Below are positions 45,822 through 55,535 of a stretch of DNA of 64,000 nt, piece by piece (position 1 is the stretch's first letter; each line of letters begins with the position of its first letter). A program made the translations under genes and the position numbers. The DNA is taken from NCBI RefSeq assembly GCF_004364975.1, contig NZ_SOBW01000007.1, forward strand, positions 496,001-560,000, written 5' to 3'. The notes under the pieces were generated by a model that worked only from the letters and a program-made list of their open reading frames with translations, did not search any database and had not been told where the DNA came from. The stretch comes from Gelidibacter sediminis (lineage in GTDB: Bacteria; Bacteroidota; Bacteroidia; Flavobacteriales; Flavobacteriaceae).

Positions 45822-47735
45822 TTACTGTTTTTTTGCCCACCATAATGGGGTAAATACTGAATCTTCACCACCTAATTTTTCAACAGCCTGACTATAACCA
45901 GCTGGAATATTACTTCCAAAGTTAGATGGGTATTTTAAACGTTGCCCATAAAAATCAACACGATTGGTCATATAATTGGATGGTGTTAATTGTGGCATGT
46001 TTGTTAAAGGCGTTTCAATAGCAGGATTCTCAAAGAATGGTAACCCTAATCTTCTATGGTCACTCCATGTTTCCAAAGGTAACCAAGGCGTTTGAGCAAT
46101 AAACTTTTGAGTGATGATCTTAGTTAAAAGATCATTTTTTACCGTACCATTCTTGTAGATAGTATTCTCAGGGTATTTTAATGTATGCGTTCCTGTAGCA
46201 CCAGTGTATCCATCTTTGTACGTCATTGTGACTGTTGCTGGCGGTTCAGCTGTATGACCCCAACTTACTGAAGTTCCTACCCTATTATAATCTTCAGAAG
46301 AAATATATGCACCTAATTGATCAGATACACCATTGTATGCAAAACTATCAGCAATTCCTTGCTCGTAAGCTTCTTTTCCACTCATTGGCACACTCCATCC
46401 TCTTATTGAAGCCTCTGCAATTAAGAAGTAGGACTCCCATGATGCAAAGAAAATTCTTTCGTTAGAACTATTTCTGTACTTATTAGCTAAACGTGGTAAG
46501 GTGCCTGTATAACCGTATACTTTATTTTTAGCTCCTTTTGTGCCCCAGCTACCAGCAGTATAGGCGTTCCATGTAAACGCAGCGTCAATTTCCTTGACCA
46601 CATTATCAGCATCATCAAGAAGTGTTCTTTTGGTTGTTCTAGCTCCATTTGTCCAAGATGGGTATGAGTTAAATTCTGGATTGGCAAAATCGCCTGGTAT
46701 CACAAATAAATCATAAGCTCTAGGGTCAATTTTGTTGTGCAGTCCATCAAAAAAGAAACCTGCAGAAGGGTCATTGGTTTTTGTTGTAAAATGATTATCA
46801 AACTTTAACCCCATATAATTGGCCGGTTTAATATATTGGTGCTTGTCAGCAGACAATTGATCAGCAGACGGAATTCCTCCCAAGCCAATCATTAAGTTAT
46901 TAAGGGTTGCTGAAACTTCATGATCCCACCATTCTCTTGTCATAACTCCGGTATAATCATTCCACCCACCAACTTCTTTTACTTTAAAGTTATCAGCAGC
47001 CTCCATAATAAAGCCATCTGCTACGGCACTTTCAAATTCTGATTGTGCTTTTGCAGCATCAACTTCAGATAAACGCATTGCTAAACGCATTCTTAAAGAG
47101 TTACCGTACTTTTTCCATTTTGCATAATCATATCCATAAGCTGGATCTAATTTTTTCAATGCATTATTTGGGTTTGAAACCTCAAGATCTAAAGCATTAG
47201 TTGCTTCTTTCAATTCTTGAAGCATGTAATAGTACACTTCTTTAACATCACTGTATTGAGGATTTTCGCCTTGGAATCCATTAATTGGAATTGGACCAAA
47301 GTTATCCGTCATTTCACTCATTACATAAGCGCGCCAAATTCTTGCAACCTCTTTAAGATTTGGAGTATGCTCTCTATAAGACCCTGATTCAATTTGTGCT
47401 TCAGCTACCTTAATTCCGGCATTGATATTTCTCAACCAAGATGATACATATCCGTTAAAATAATCACTTGTCCAGCCATCACTTTGAAAGCCTTGAGACA
47501 ATGTTCCTACCCTAGTCATTCTACCAGCATCATCCCAATATAAGACGAATACACGTTCTGAAATGTGAGGGTTCTGCTGTGCACCTCCAATAGAACTATT
47601 AATAAAATATTCTATTTGCACTTGGTCTTCATTTGCCGCGACCGGGTTAACGTTTATTTCTTCAAACTCAGAACATGATAAGAATGCCATCAGCACTCCA
47701 CCCATCAAGCTTGCTTTTTTTAATATTTTCTTCAT
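45822..47735 (-). CDS. SusD-like outer-membrane lipoprotein (SusD2), SusD-like_2 type
   Basis: A 637-residue lipoprotein with lipobox FLSC (Cys21), longer than SusD1. It resembles the SusD-like_2 branch rather than the RagB branch: VNPVAANEDQVQIEYF after the lipid anchor, AYVMSEMTDNFGPIPINGF, YYYMLQELKEATNAL, YGNSLRMRLAMRLSEVDA, and LPLETWSDHRRLGLPFFENP near the C-terminus. It should cap SusC2 and bind the ligand at the cell surface. It is 18 bases downstream of SusC2. Two unlike SusCD systems in one locus suggest two substrate classes, for example high-mannose and complex glycans, but the sequence does not say which is which. Confidence 0.93.
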   Translation of the reverse strand: MKKILKKASLMGGVLMAFLSCSEFEEINVNPVAANEDQVQIEYFINSSIGGAQQNPHISERVFVLYWDDAGRMTRVGTLSQGFQSDGWTSDYFNGYVSSWLRNINAGIKVAEAQIESGSYREHTPNLKEVARIWRAYVMSEMTDNFGPIPINGFQGENPQYSDVKEVYYYMLQELKEATNALDLEVSNPNNALKKLDPAYGYDYAKWKKYGNSLRMRLAMRLSEVDAAKAQSEFESAVADGFIMEAADNFKVKEVGGWNDYTGVMTREWWDHEVSATLNNLMIGLGGIPSADQLSADKHQYIKPANYMGLKFDNHFTTKTNDPSAGFFFDGLHNKIDPRAYDLFVIPGDFANPEFNSYPSWTNGARTTKRTLLDDADNVVKEIDAAFTWNAYTAGSWGTKGAKNKVYGYTGTLPRLANKYRNSSNERIFFASWESYFLIAEASIRGWSVPMSGKEAYEQGIADSFAYNGVSDQLGAYISSEDYNRVGTSVSWGHTAEPPATVTMTYKDGYTGATGTHTLKYPENTIYKNGTVKNDLLTKIITQKFIAQTPWLPLETWSDHRRLGLPFFENPAIETPLTNMPQLTPSNYMTNRVDFYGQRLKYPSNFGSNIPAGYSQAVEKLGGEDSVFTPLWWAKKQ

Positions 47736-47753
47736 AATTAATTCTTTTAAAAT

Positions 47754-50700
47754 TTAGAAACTTAACGATACGTTTAAGAACACACTACTTGTTGTAGGTG
47801 ATGATAGATATTCAAAACCTGTTGCATTTGTTGATGTTGCAAAAACAGATTCTGGATCAATGCCGTTCAAGTTATTTTTTATCATCCATACATTATTAGC
47901 CGAAAGACCAACTTTTGCACTTTGAAGTCCAGAATTTCCTAACCACTTTGTTGGAACTGTGTAGTTTAAGTTAACGTTTCTTAATCTAACGTTAGTTGCA
48001 TCATAAATATTTGCCTCATTGATACCTAAATTTCCTGATCTTCCTGTAATAGCTTCCCAGTAACGTTGTGGTGAAACAGCGGTAGTATTAGCTGTGAAGC
48101 CACCATTGCCATCACTTACAACACCATCAACAACAATGTCATTTCGTTCTCCATTGACAACAGTAACAGCTGCATTACCTGAACGCTGTAAGGCGTGGTT
48201 TGATCCGGAGAAAATGTCGCCACCTATACGTGCATCAATTAAAAGTCCTAGAGATAAGTTTTTATAAGTAAAAGTGTTTGAAAAACCAAGCATAGCATCT
48301 GGCTGTTGGTCTCCAATTTTGAATTTCTCACTGCTTGCAGTAGGCAAACCGTCTCCATCAACAATTATTTTACCAAAGTTTGGGCTTGATTCATCTTGTA
48401 CTCTAGAATATCTTGTTCCCCAAATCTCACCATATCCACCGCCTTCTATAGCTAAAACAGATAGGTTATCGAAGCCTCCTAAGCCGTATTGTGTAACGTC
48501 TTCAGATAAACTTTCAATAGTGTTTTCGTTTTTAGAATAATTGATACTTGATTCCCAATTGAAACCTTCTGGGTTGTGAAAGATTTTGCCACGAAGTGCC
48601 AATTCAAAACCTCTGTTTTGCACATCTCCAGCATTTACTTTCTTAGCGTTGTACCCGCTTAATGGATCTAGAGGTAATGAAATCAATTGGTTGGTGGCAT
48701 TAGATTGGTACCAAGCAAAGTCTAAAGCCAAACGATTATTTAAGAAACGACCTTCAAAACCAACTTCCTTAGATTTGATTAACTCACTTCTTAAATCAGG
48801 ATTATATAGCGTGCTATTTGTACCTGCAGTTGTATTTCCATTTGGATCCGTACCAATGGAATAGAAATTATACAATTCATAAGGACCTAAATCATTACCA
48901 ACTGTTGCATATGATGCTCTAATTTTACCAAAGGTTAACCAGCTTGGCAATTCTGACCCACCTTTTGTGATCATTTCTGTAAATACGAATGAGGTACTCA
49001 CTGATGGATAAAAGAAAGATCTGTTGTCTTTACTTAATGTTGAAGACCAGTCATTACGACCTGTAAAATCTACAAACAAATACCCGTCATAGTTAATTTG
49101 GAACGTTCCGTAAAGAGAATTGGTTCTTCTTTCAGAGGAACTCTGACTTACACCCGGACTGTTAACGCCATTATTTAATGAAAATAAATTAGGCACCACA
49201 AGTTCTCCTGAACTACCACTAATGTTATTTGCCCGTCTTGCCATTAAGTTACCACCCAAGGTAAATGCGCCACCAAACTTCCCAACAACGTCATCTTGAC
49301 TAGCCAACACTAAAAAACTGTAGTTTGTTTCAATAAATGAATCTTTACCAAATCCATATCTTCCTGTATTATTTCCTGGGCTTCCAGAATATAATTTAGA
49401 TTCTGATGTCGTAGTATACAAATCAGCCCCTGCTTTAATTTCAGAACTTAACCAATCATTAAATTCATACTTTAAAGATCCATTCAAAAGGAAACGATCT
49501 CTCGCATCATTACTTAATCTGTTTTTTACGGACCAGTATGGATTTTCAGCGTTTTCATCTAAATACCATCTCATGTTTCCGAATTCGTCAGAACTGTTTT
49601 CAAACTGTGTAATATCCAATGATACAGGCAAACGTGCTATAGTACCAAAAGCATTATTGACGTTGCTTCCATTTAGAGGTCTGTTACCAGCTTTTGCGTT
49701 TATATATTGAACTTTAACATCTGTAGTCCATTTTTTGTCCTCACCAAATTTTGAGACTGCTCTTGTCATTAAATTTAAACGCTCTAATGTAGATCCTGGA
49801 ATATTACTGTCATCATTTAAGTAATTTGCTGATGAGTATAATGAAGTCCCTTCAGATACCTGTTGTTGGAAAGAGATACTATAGGTTTGATTAAAACCGC
49901 CTTTGTAATAGTTTCCTAAATTATCATAAGCCCGTAAAGTAGTTTGATCTCCTTTCCAATCTGTTACAGTCTGTCCTTCAATTTTAGGCCCCCAACTAGT
50001 AGTAGATTGATTTCCATAAACACCCTCACTACCTTGTCCGAATGATTTTTGCGTATCAGGCTCAATAAATAAACTTTCAAATCCAGTAGTTGCAGAGAAT
50101 GTAATCCCTAAACCTTTTCTTGATTTACCTGTTTTAGTAGTTATTAAGATGACCCCGTTACCTGCACGAGACCCGTACAATGCCGCAGCAGAAGCACCTT
50201 TTAAAACCGTCATGGTTTCAATGTCATCTGGGTTTAAATCTCCCAATCCGTTACCCATATCCTGAGACGGGTTAAAGAAATCAGTATTGTCTGCACCCGT
50301 AAAGTTATCCATCGGAATCCCATCTACCACTATTAAGGGTTGGTTATCTCCTGTTAGAGAGCTGTTACCTCTTAAAACAATTTTAGATGAACTTGCAGGA
50401 CCATTACTTCCTTTAATAACCTGAACTCCCGCAACCTTACCTGATAAAGCATTGACTACGTTAGTTTCTCTTGCTTCAGTCAAGGCATCACCCTTAACTT
50501 CTTGAACCGCATACCCTAAAGATTTACGCTCGCGCTTAATGCCAAGGGCAGTTACAACCACCTCATCCAATTGACTTACATCTTCTACAAGACTAACGTT
50601 GATGGTGCTTTGACCATTAACAGCAATTTCTTGCGTAGTAAACCCAATGTATGAAAATTGTAAAATGCTTGCAGCATCGGATACTTCAATACTGTAATTA

Positions 50701-50876
50701 CCATCAAAATCTGTTGTTACCCCCTTAGATGTGCCTTTTATTACCACACTAACCCCCGGAAGTCCCAAGTTGCTCGTAGCATCAACAACAACACCTTTTA
50801 CTGTTGTTTGTGCTTGCATACCATAAGTGCAAAGAACCCCTAACACAAACAGTAAATTAAGTACCTTTCTTGTCAT
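47754..50876 (-). CDS. SusC-family TonB-dependent outer-membrane transporter (SusC2)
   Basis: A 1040-residue transporter. Signal peptide (about 1-22), carboxypeptidase-regulatory-like domain (GVVVDATSNLGLPGVSVVIK, about 28-105), TonB box and plug beginning DEVVVTALGIKRERKSLGYAVQ (about 104-125) and extending through GDLNPDDIETMTVLKGASAAALYGSRAGNG. A beta barrel follows, ending in an aromatic residue (FLNVSLSF). The TALGIKRExKSLGYAVQ variant is typical of SusC proteins that pair with SusD-like_2 lipoproteins, which agrees with its neighbour. It begins 458 bases from the GEVED sialidase stop, with that gene's terminator in between, so it has its own promoter. Confidence 0.97.
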   Translation of the reverse strand: MTRKVLNLLFVLGVLCTYGMQAQTTVKGVVVDATSNLGLPGVSVVIKGTSKGVTTDFDGNYSIEVSDAASILQFSYIGFTTQEIAVNGQSTINVSLVEDVSQLDEVVVTALGIKRERKSLGYAVQEVKGDALTEARETNVVNALSGKVAGVQVIKGSNGPASSSKIVLRGNSSLTGDNQPLIVVDGIPMDNFTGADNTDFFNPSQDMGNGLGDLNPDDIETMTVLKGASAAALYGSRAGNGVILITTKTGKSRKGLGITFSATTGFESLFIEPDTQKSFGQGSEGVYGNQSTTSWGPKIEGQTVTDWKGDQTTLRAYDNLGNYYKGGFNQTYSISFQQQVSEGTSLYSSANYLNDDSNIPGSTLERLNLMTRAVSKFGEDKKWTTDVKVQYINAKAGNRPLNGSNVNNAFGTIARLPVSLDITQFENSSDEFGNMRWYLDENAENPYWSVKNRLSNDARDRFLLNGSLKYEFNDWLSSEIKAGADLYTTTSESKLYSGSPGNNTGRYGFGKDSFIETNYSFLVLASQDDVVGKFGGAFTLGGNLMARRANNISGSSGELVVPNLFSLNNGVNSPGVSQSSSERRTNSLYGTFQINYDGYLFVDFTGRNDWSSTLSKDNRSFFYPSVSTSFVFTEMITKGGSELPSWLTFGKIRASYATVGNDLGPYELYNFYSIGTDPNGNTTAGTNSTLYNPDLRSELIKSKEVGFEGRFLNNRLALDFAWYQSNATNQLISLPLDPLSGYNAKKVNAGDVQNRGFELALRGKIFHNPEGFNWESSINYSKNENTIESLSEDVTQYGLGGFDNLSVLAIEGGGYGEIWGTRYSRVQDESSPNFGKIIVDGDGLPTASSEKFKIGDQQPDAMLGFSNTFTYKNLSLGLLIDARIGGDIFSGSNHALQRSGNAAVTVVNGERNDIVVDGVVSDGNGGFTANTTAVSPQRYWEAITGRSGNLGINEANIYDATNVRLRNVNLNYTVPTKWLGNSGLQSAKVGLSANNVWMIKNNLNGIDPESVFATSTNATGFEYLSSPTTSSVFLNVSLSF

Positions 50877-51246
50877 AATTTTATTTTAAGTTTAATTTAA
50901 CACTTTAAATGACTGCAAAATATTCGTCATTAATAAATTTTTTCGACTAATGACATTTTTGCAAGGGAGTTGGGAACTCTTAACAGGTTTTATGGCTGAG
51001 ATTATTACCGAAAATAAAATTATTAAGCTGAAATTTTATGATTATGGCAGCAATTAACCGAATTACCTAAAAATCTCGCATTCGCAAAAGACTTAAAGGT
51101 TATATTGAGCCCCTCCTTCTACTCCTAAAATACTTAATCTGATTCAGCAGAAGCGGGATAATAATTCGTCAAAACTTACTACCAAATTTTTATCAATTAG
51201 TGTAGAATAAACGTCGTCTTACAGCACGGAATGTTTTCTGAATTCA
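50877..51246. other. Intergenic region upstream of SusC2
   Basis: The 458-base gap 50877-51334 consists of this stretch plus the sialidase terminator at 51247-51281. It should carry the SusC2 promoter and operator. The region is AT-rich with no small ORF or RNA that I recognise. No perfect TAnnTTTG box was found on the minus strand; a one-base-short variant (TATTTTG) lies near 50918-50925, about 45 bases before the start codon. Nothing else stands out. Confidence 0.4.
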
Positions 51247-51281
51247 TAAAAAAAAAATCACCCTTAAATTATAAGGATGAT
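51247..51281 (-). terminator. Terminator after the GEVED sialidase
   Basis: A 10-bp stem, ATCACCCTTA (51257-51266) with TAAGGATGAT (51272-51281), one G-T wobble and a 5-base loop. On the minus strand it is followed by ten T residues (51257-51248). It lies about 54 bases past the 51335 stop. Confidence 0.85.
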
Positions 51282-51334
51282 TTTCTATTGATGTTTATAT
51301 TAAAATTGATATGCGTTCTATGAATTTTTTGGCA

Positions 51335-54175
51335 TTAGTTTTTGATAATTTTAAAATTATGTATACCTGAATCATTTTTAATATTTATGAAATAAAGCCC
51401 ATTATTCAAGAATGATACGTCCAATGTTTTACGCTCCAAACTTACCTCTTCCTTATACACAAGTTTACCAACCATATTATAGATTTTAACTTCTGATGGC
51501 ATTGTTATGCCCAAATGCAACCTGTTTTTTACAGGATTAGGATATAGCATGGCGCGCTTATTTGAAGTTTTGAGATCATTAACACTTAATGCCTTAAATG
51601 AATCGGTATTATCAGTTAAGTCTTCTAGACTAAATCTTTTAAATTTAATTTTAGTATAATTATCTGATTCATACAATAACCCTATTTTACCATCCTGCAA
51701 AATGGTTGTTGAGGAATATGCAGAAAATCCAGGCTGGTATAATTTGGTATGGGCCCAAGTTTGCCCTTCATCATAACTAATTCTTAAGGCCCCATTTTTC
51801 CTACCAGATGTACTCGCCGGGTTACTAAAAAGAATTCTGTCTTTTTCATAGCCGTCTAGAGTAGAGGTATACCTTATAATATTACCTTGACAAATAGGAT
51901 CTATCAATGCTGCATCAAAACTATAAGGCTCCCAAGTAGTTCCTAGATCTGAGGTATAGGTTACCAAACGTCTTCCTGTACCGTAGTGGTTTCGTGAATT
52001 GATCATAATTCTACCATCATTTAATTCGACAATAGTGTTTTCATCAAACCTATTAAAACTATTGGTAGCTGACCTGTTCCATGTTGCGCCATGGTCTGTA
52101 CTATATATAAGTGCACCATAAATTTCATTACCCGCTCTCACAACGCCAATTGGAATAACTAAGGTTCCGTTTCTAAGTTGTATTCCCGTACCTGCAGATG
52201 CCCAATACGATTTATCTCCTGATTTATATAATGCTGCTGTTAAATCAACCGGCGCTGACCAGGTTAGGCCGTCATCATCACTGTACACATACTGAGATCT
52301 AAGGGTATTTGGACTGTCTGGGTCGCCATTTGAACCAAATATTCCTTGATATTCTGAATAGGCATAAAATATAAAGATGCGGCCAGTCTCTTTATCAACA
52401 ACGGTACAAGCGTCGCCACCATGCACGGTATTAATCGTGATTGCGCTACCCCAAGTGGTCCCGTTGTCAGTACTTCGTCTCAATTGTAGATCAATATCTC
52501 CAGGTACATCTGAAGCATTTTCGTAACGCGCATCAGTTATAGCCAACAAGGTTCCACTGGTGGTAGTAACAAGTGAAGGAATTCTATACGTATGTGGTGT
52601 TCCATTGGTTGAATAAGCCACCTGATCTCCTACAAATAAATCATGCTCCACTTCAGCGGTCAATGATTCGAATGGTGGTATTGCAGCTTGCACAACAATA
52701 GCATAATCTTCAACTTCACCATCTGTAAAAGCTTCACAAGGTGATAATGAAGGAATAGTTGAATCTGACGAGCGCATCGCAACACGCATGGTTGTGCTAC
52801 CCAACACACTGAAAGCACCAATTGATTTACCAGAAAATTGAAGATCAGCGGTAGTATTTGCTCCTGTCCAATTAAAAATTTCTTCACCAGCATCTATAAA
52901 ATCGCCATCTTGATTTTTATCAATCCATATATGGACACGTTTATTTGCGGCACCACCAGGATTCCCTATTCCAAAGTTAAACCTATAAGATTGCTCCGCC
53001 GTTAAAGGCACATTACTATCGGTTATGTTTTCATAACCAACGTTTCCTGAAGTGTGATTTAGCATATCGCCGTCAGTAACTTCAGTAATTTTCATGTAAT
53101 TAATAAAACTTGTCGTTGAAGCAGTCATTGAAGTTGCATCACAGGTACTCGTGTCAGGCACTTGAAGGGTTATTTTATAATCTTCCACCTCACCGCCCGA
53201 AAAGTCATCACAGGGTGAAATAGGATCTATGGCCGCATCTGAAGCAACCATGGCTACACGCATTCTAGTTGGCCCAGCAACTACAACGGGACCAATATTT
53301 TTATTTGAAAATTTAAGATCTGATGACACATTTGCACCTGTCCAACTAAACATAAGTTCACCCGCATCCATAAAATCGCCATCACCATTCATGTCAATCC
53401 ACACGTGAACCCTTTTATTTGAGGTTAGCGCCGCATCAGCTACCCCCAAGTTAAATGTATAGGCGGTATTTGACATTAATGAGAGCCCAGAATCTGTAAT
53501 ATACTCATACCCTGTATTTATAGAGGATCGATTCAACAAATCTCCTGTAGCTTCTGAGGTAGTTGAAACTTTTAGGTTATTAATATAGCTTGTTGTAGAA
53601 GCTGGTACAGTTGGCTGACAATACGTGGGTGGTGGTGTTAAGTATAGACTGATTTTGTAATCTTCTACTTCTCCTCCTGAAAATCCATCACAAGGTGATA
53701 TGGCATCTATAGCGGCATCTGATGCCACCATCGCAACGCGCATTCTTGTTTCGCCTTCAACGATGACAGGCCCGATATTTTTGTTGGAAAATTTAAGGTC
53801 TGCAGACTGATTAGCAGCTGACCAACTAAAGGTCAACTCTCCATCATCTTCAAAATCGCCATCCCCATTCATGTCAATCCACACGTGAATGCGCTTATAG
53901 GCCGCTAAAGTTGGGTCTCCCACGCCAAAATTAAATGTATACGCCGTATTAGAGATCAATACAATATCAGTATCTGTAATATTTTCGTAGCCAACGTTAG
54001 ATGATGGACGATTCAATAAATCACCCGTAGCATCTGATGTTGTTGAGAGCTTTAAGTTGTTTAAAAAACTTGTTGCAGAGGCCGATACGGCCGGAGTGCA
54101 GTACTGGGCATAAGACATGCTTACTGCTAGTAATGCGCCTATTACGCAAATTGCTTTTGAGTAAATTTTAATCAT
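51335..54175 (-). CDS. GH33 sialidase with three GEVED domains and a T9SS sorting domain
   Basis: A 946-residue secreted exo-sialidase. Signal peptide (about 1-23), then three GEVED beta-sandwich repeats (about 26-177, 186-337 and 345-495) spaced about 160 residues apart. Each has a Ca-binding-like loop (DMNGDGDF, DMNGDGDF, DKNQDGDF) and a GEVEDY end. The GH33 propeller (about 505-860) begins with HTYRIPSLV (R531 of the Arg triad) and ITDARYEN (probable acid/base D548). It carries Asp boxes STDNGTTW, SDDDGLTW, STDHGATW, TSDLGTTW and SYDEGQTW. A C-terminal T9SS type A sorting domain (about 872-946; YPNPVKNRLHL, IYNMVGKLVYKE) implies export and anchoring on the cell surface. It is a single-gene unit between two hairpins and is the only T9SS protein seen in the window. 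Confidence 0.95.
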   Translation of the reverse strand: MIKIYSKAICVIGALLAVSMSYAQYCTPAVSASATSFLNNLKLSTTSDATGDLLNRPSSNVGYENITDTDIVLISNTAYTFNFGVGDPTLAAYKRIHVWIDMNGDGDFEDDGELTFSWSAANQSADLKFSNKNIGPVIVEGETRMRVAMVASDAAIDAISPCDGFSGGEVEDYKISLYLTPPPTYCQPTVPASTTSYINNLKVSTTSEATGDLLNRSSINTGYEYITDSGLSLMSNTAYTFNLGVADAALTSNKRVHVWIDMNGDGDFMDAGELMFSWTGANVSSDLKFSNKNIGPVVVAGPTRMRVAMVASDAAIDPISPCDDFSGGEVEDYKITLQVPDTSTCDATSMTASTTSFINYMKITEVTDGDMLNHTSGNVGYENITDSNVPLTAEQSYRFNFGIGNPGGAANKRVHIWIDKNQDGDFIDAGEEIFNWTGANTTADLQFSGKSIGAFSVLGSTTMRVAMRSSDSTIPSLSPCEAFTDGEVEDYAIVVQAAIPPFESLTAEVEHDLFVGDQVAYSTNGTPHTYRIPSLVTTTSGTLLAITDARYENASDVPGDIDLQLRRSTDNGTTWGSAITINTVHGGDACTVVDKETGRIFIFYAYSEYQGIFGSNGDPDSPNTLRSQYVYSDDDGLTWSAPVDLTAALYKSGDKSYWASAGTGIQLRNGTLVIPIGVVRAGNEIYGALIYSTDHGATWNRSATNSFNRFDENTIVELNDGRIMINSRNHYGTGRRLVTYTSDLGTTWEPYSFDAALIDPICQGNIIRYTSTLDGYEKDRILFSNPASTSGRKNGALRISYDEGQTWAHTKLYQPGFSAYSSTTILQDGKIGLLYESDNYTKIKFKRFSLEDLTDNTDSFKALSVNDLKTSNKRAMLYPNPVKNRLHLGITMPSEVKIYNMVGKLVYKEEVSLERKTLDVSFLNNGLYFINIKNDSGIHNFKIIKN
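52691..54100 (-). repeat. Three tandem GEVED-coding repeats with 480-base period
   Basis: Residues 26-495 of the sialidase are three copies of one module. Copies 1 and 2 are nearly identical over long blocks (for example VHVWIDMNGDGDF and SNKNIGPV) and keep an exact 160-residue spacing. Copy 3 is more divergent. At DNA level this means a period of 480 bases between copies 1 and 2, suggesting a fairly recent internal duplication. Confidence 0.85.
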
Positions 54176-54206
54176 ACTTATAATATTTGGTTTCTCAAAA
54201 ATATAA

Positions 54207-54243
54207 AAAATATTGCATTATGTTATACATAATGCAATATTTT
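54207..54243 (-). terminator. Perfect 17-bp inverted repeat ending the sialic-acid operon
   Basis: AAAATATTGCATTATGT (54207-54223) and its exact reverse complement (54227-54243) flank a 3-base loop TAT. On the minus strand a T-rich tail follows. It lies 108 bases past the acetylesterase stop and just upstream of the sialidase start (54175). It works best as a terminator for the 63371-54352 operon. Because the symmetry is perfect, a dual role as a regulator-binding site for the sialidase gene is possible. Confidence 0.75.
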
Positions 54244-54351
54244 ATTACAGTTTCCTCAGCAATCTCAAATAATCTGTCACAACTACAGTAAATATTTAAT
54301 GCGCTAATAATTAGACTATAATACACACTTAAGTTCCGGAAGACATCAACT

Positions 54352-55488
54352 TTAGTCAATTGTTTTAATAAAACCTACCGCTCCCACACCTGTGTCTGCG
54401 TCTACAAGCCATGGTCCACGGTAAGGCTCTTTAGTATCTGGATAGGTATCTCCTAATACATAAGTAATCACAGCACCTTTTGTAAGGCGTTTTCCCTTAA
54501 AGGTTATTCGAAGTATTTTATTGTTTTTTGAATCGACTTTCAACTCAGAAATTGATATGATTTTTTTAGAATTGATTGCAAACAATTGGTCTTTTACGGA
54601 ATACACAATACCATCCACTTTTAGGTCTGGTTGAACGGCAATAGGCTTATCAAATTCGATACTTAAAGATTTACCCGATTCTCGTATTACACGCACAAGT
54701 TGCGGCGCTTGATAGTCTACCGTGCCATTATAAAAATCATATTTTGCCATATTTGAAATCCACTCCGCCAACATCTCATATCCATGCGCGTGGTAATGGC
54801 AGGCGTCTGACAAAAAATAGTTACCATCAAACAAAGGATTTTCAGGGAAGCCATGACGCGTAATGATTTTCACTGCTAAATGTTCTGCAGCAAATTGTCG
54901 TTGCGCCTCTCTTACTGTTTGATGTCCGCTTGATGCGCTACATCCTGGTGGAGTTTGTACCAGATAAAATTTTTCAAACGTATAATCTGAACTGAGGTTT
55001 TTATACAATTGATAAAGCGCGTTTTTATAATCAGACACAGCATCGCCCGCATTACCTTCCCCTTGATTCCAAATAAATGCTTTAATGTGAAGTTTAAGTC
55101 CTGATGCTTCTAATCTGTGCTGCAATCGCCCGTAAGCTGCATTTAAACCTGAATCATTTTTTTGATAGGATGCAATGGCACCACCCCCACCTGCACCGTT
55201 AATGATGGCGATGGGCACATTTTGAGATGCCACTAAATTCAAACCAATATTCAATCCCAACACTCCCACCATGCCGTTGCCTACAAGTTGTATGCCGCCA
55301 CGAATATCCGGAGCTTTGCCACTGGCCACATACCAATTGGTATTTTCGGCTTCTGGATACATAGCCGGTCTATTGTACACATGCATGGCGCCAATAGTCC
55401 GCACCCAATGGGCATCTTCTGGCAAATTGTTATCGTTATAAACGTTGTCGTAATCTATTGCCCAAGCATTCGATTGTCCGTGTAGCAC
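54352..55488 (-). CDS. Sialate O-acetylesterase-like SGNH hydrolase (SASA domain), 5' end joined out of frame to GH20
   Basis: SASA-domain esterase predicted to remove O-acetyl groups from sialic acids. Blocks: HGQSNAW (nucleophile Ser), IINGAGGGG, IWNQGEGNAGD, and FLSDACHYHAHGYEMLAEW with the Asp/His pair, then a C-terminal beta domain. The only in-frame start is the GTG at 55488, which would put Met four residues before the nucleophile and delete the first core strand. The frame in fact stays open upstream to 55572 (KRATHVTAGDVYVLHGQSN), with no ATG, GTG or TTG before 55488. That upstream part matches the usual entry strand of this family, and the preceding Ig-like domain is encoded at the end of the GH20 gene in the other frame. 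It is therefore probably the second half of a GH20-esterase fusion. Confidence 0.85.
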   Translation of the reverse strand: MLHGQSNAWAIDYDNVYNDNNLPEDAHWVRTIGAMHVYNRPAMYPEAENTNWYVASGKAPDIRGGIQLVGNGMVGVLGLNIGLNLVASQNVPIAIINGAGGGGAIASYQKNDSGLNAAYGRLQHRLEASGLKLHIKAFIWNQGEGNAGDAVSDYKNALYQLYKNLSSDYTFEKFYLVQTPPGCSASSGHQTVREAQRQFAAEHLAVKIITRHGFPENPLFDGNYFLSDACHYHAHGYEMLAEWISNMAKYDFYNGTVDYQAPQLVRVIRESGKSLSIEFDKPIAVQPDLKVDGIVYSVKDQLFAINSKKIISISELKVDSKNNKILRITFKGKRLTKGAVITYVLGDTYPDTKEPYRGPWLVDADTGVGAVGFIKTID

Positions 55489-55535
55489 ATAAACATCCCC
55501 AGCCGTGACATGGGTTGCTCGTTTAATAAGTGTTT

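Noticed and set aside
54196-54203. TATTTTTG as the promoter -7 box of the GEVED sialidase
   Set aside because: It fits the consensus, but it is inside the T-rich tail of the hairpin, has no upstream TTTG partner at about 20 bases, and would leave only about 15 bases before the ATG.
54352-55488. The GTG at 55488 as a normal start of an independent acetylesterase gene
   Set aside because: It would begin four residues before the catalytic Ser block with no signal peptide and would remove the first core strand, while upstream sequence in the same frame encodes that strand. I kept the coordinate only because it is the sole in-frame start codon.
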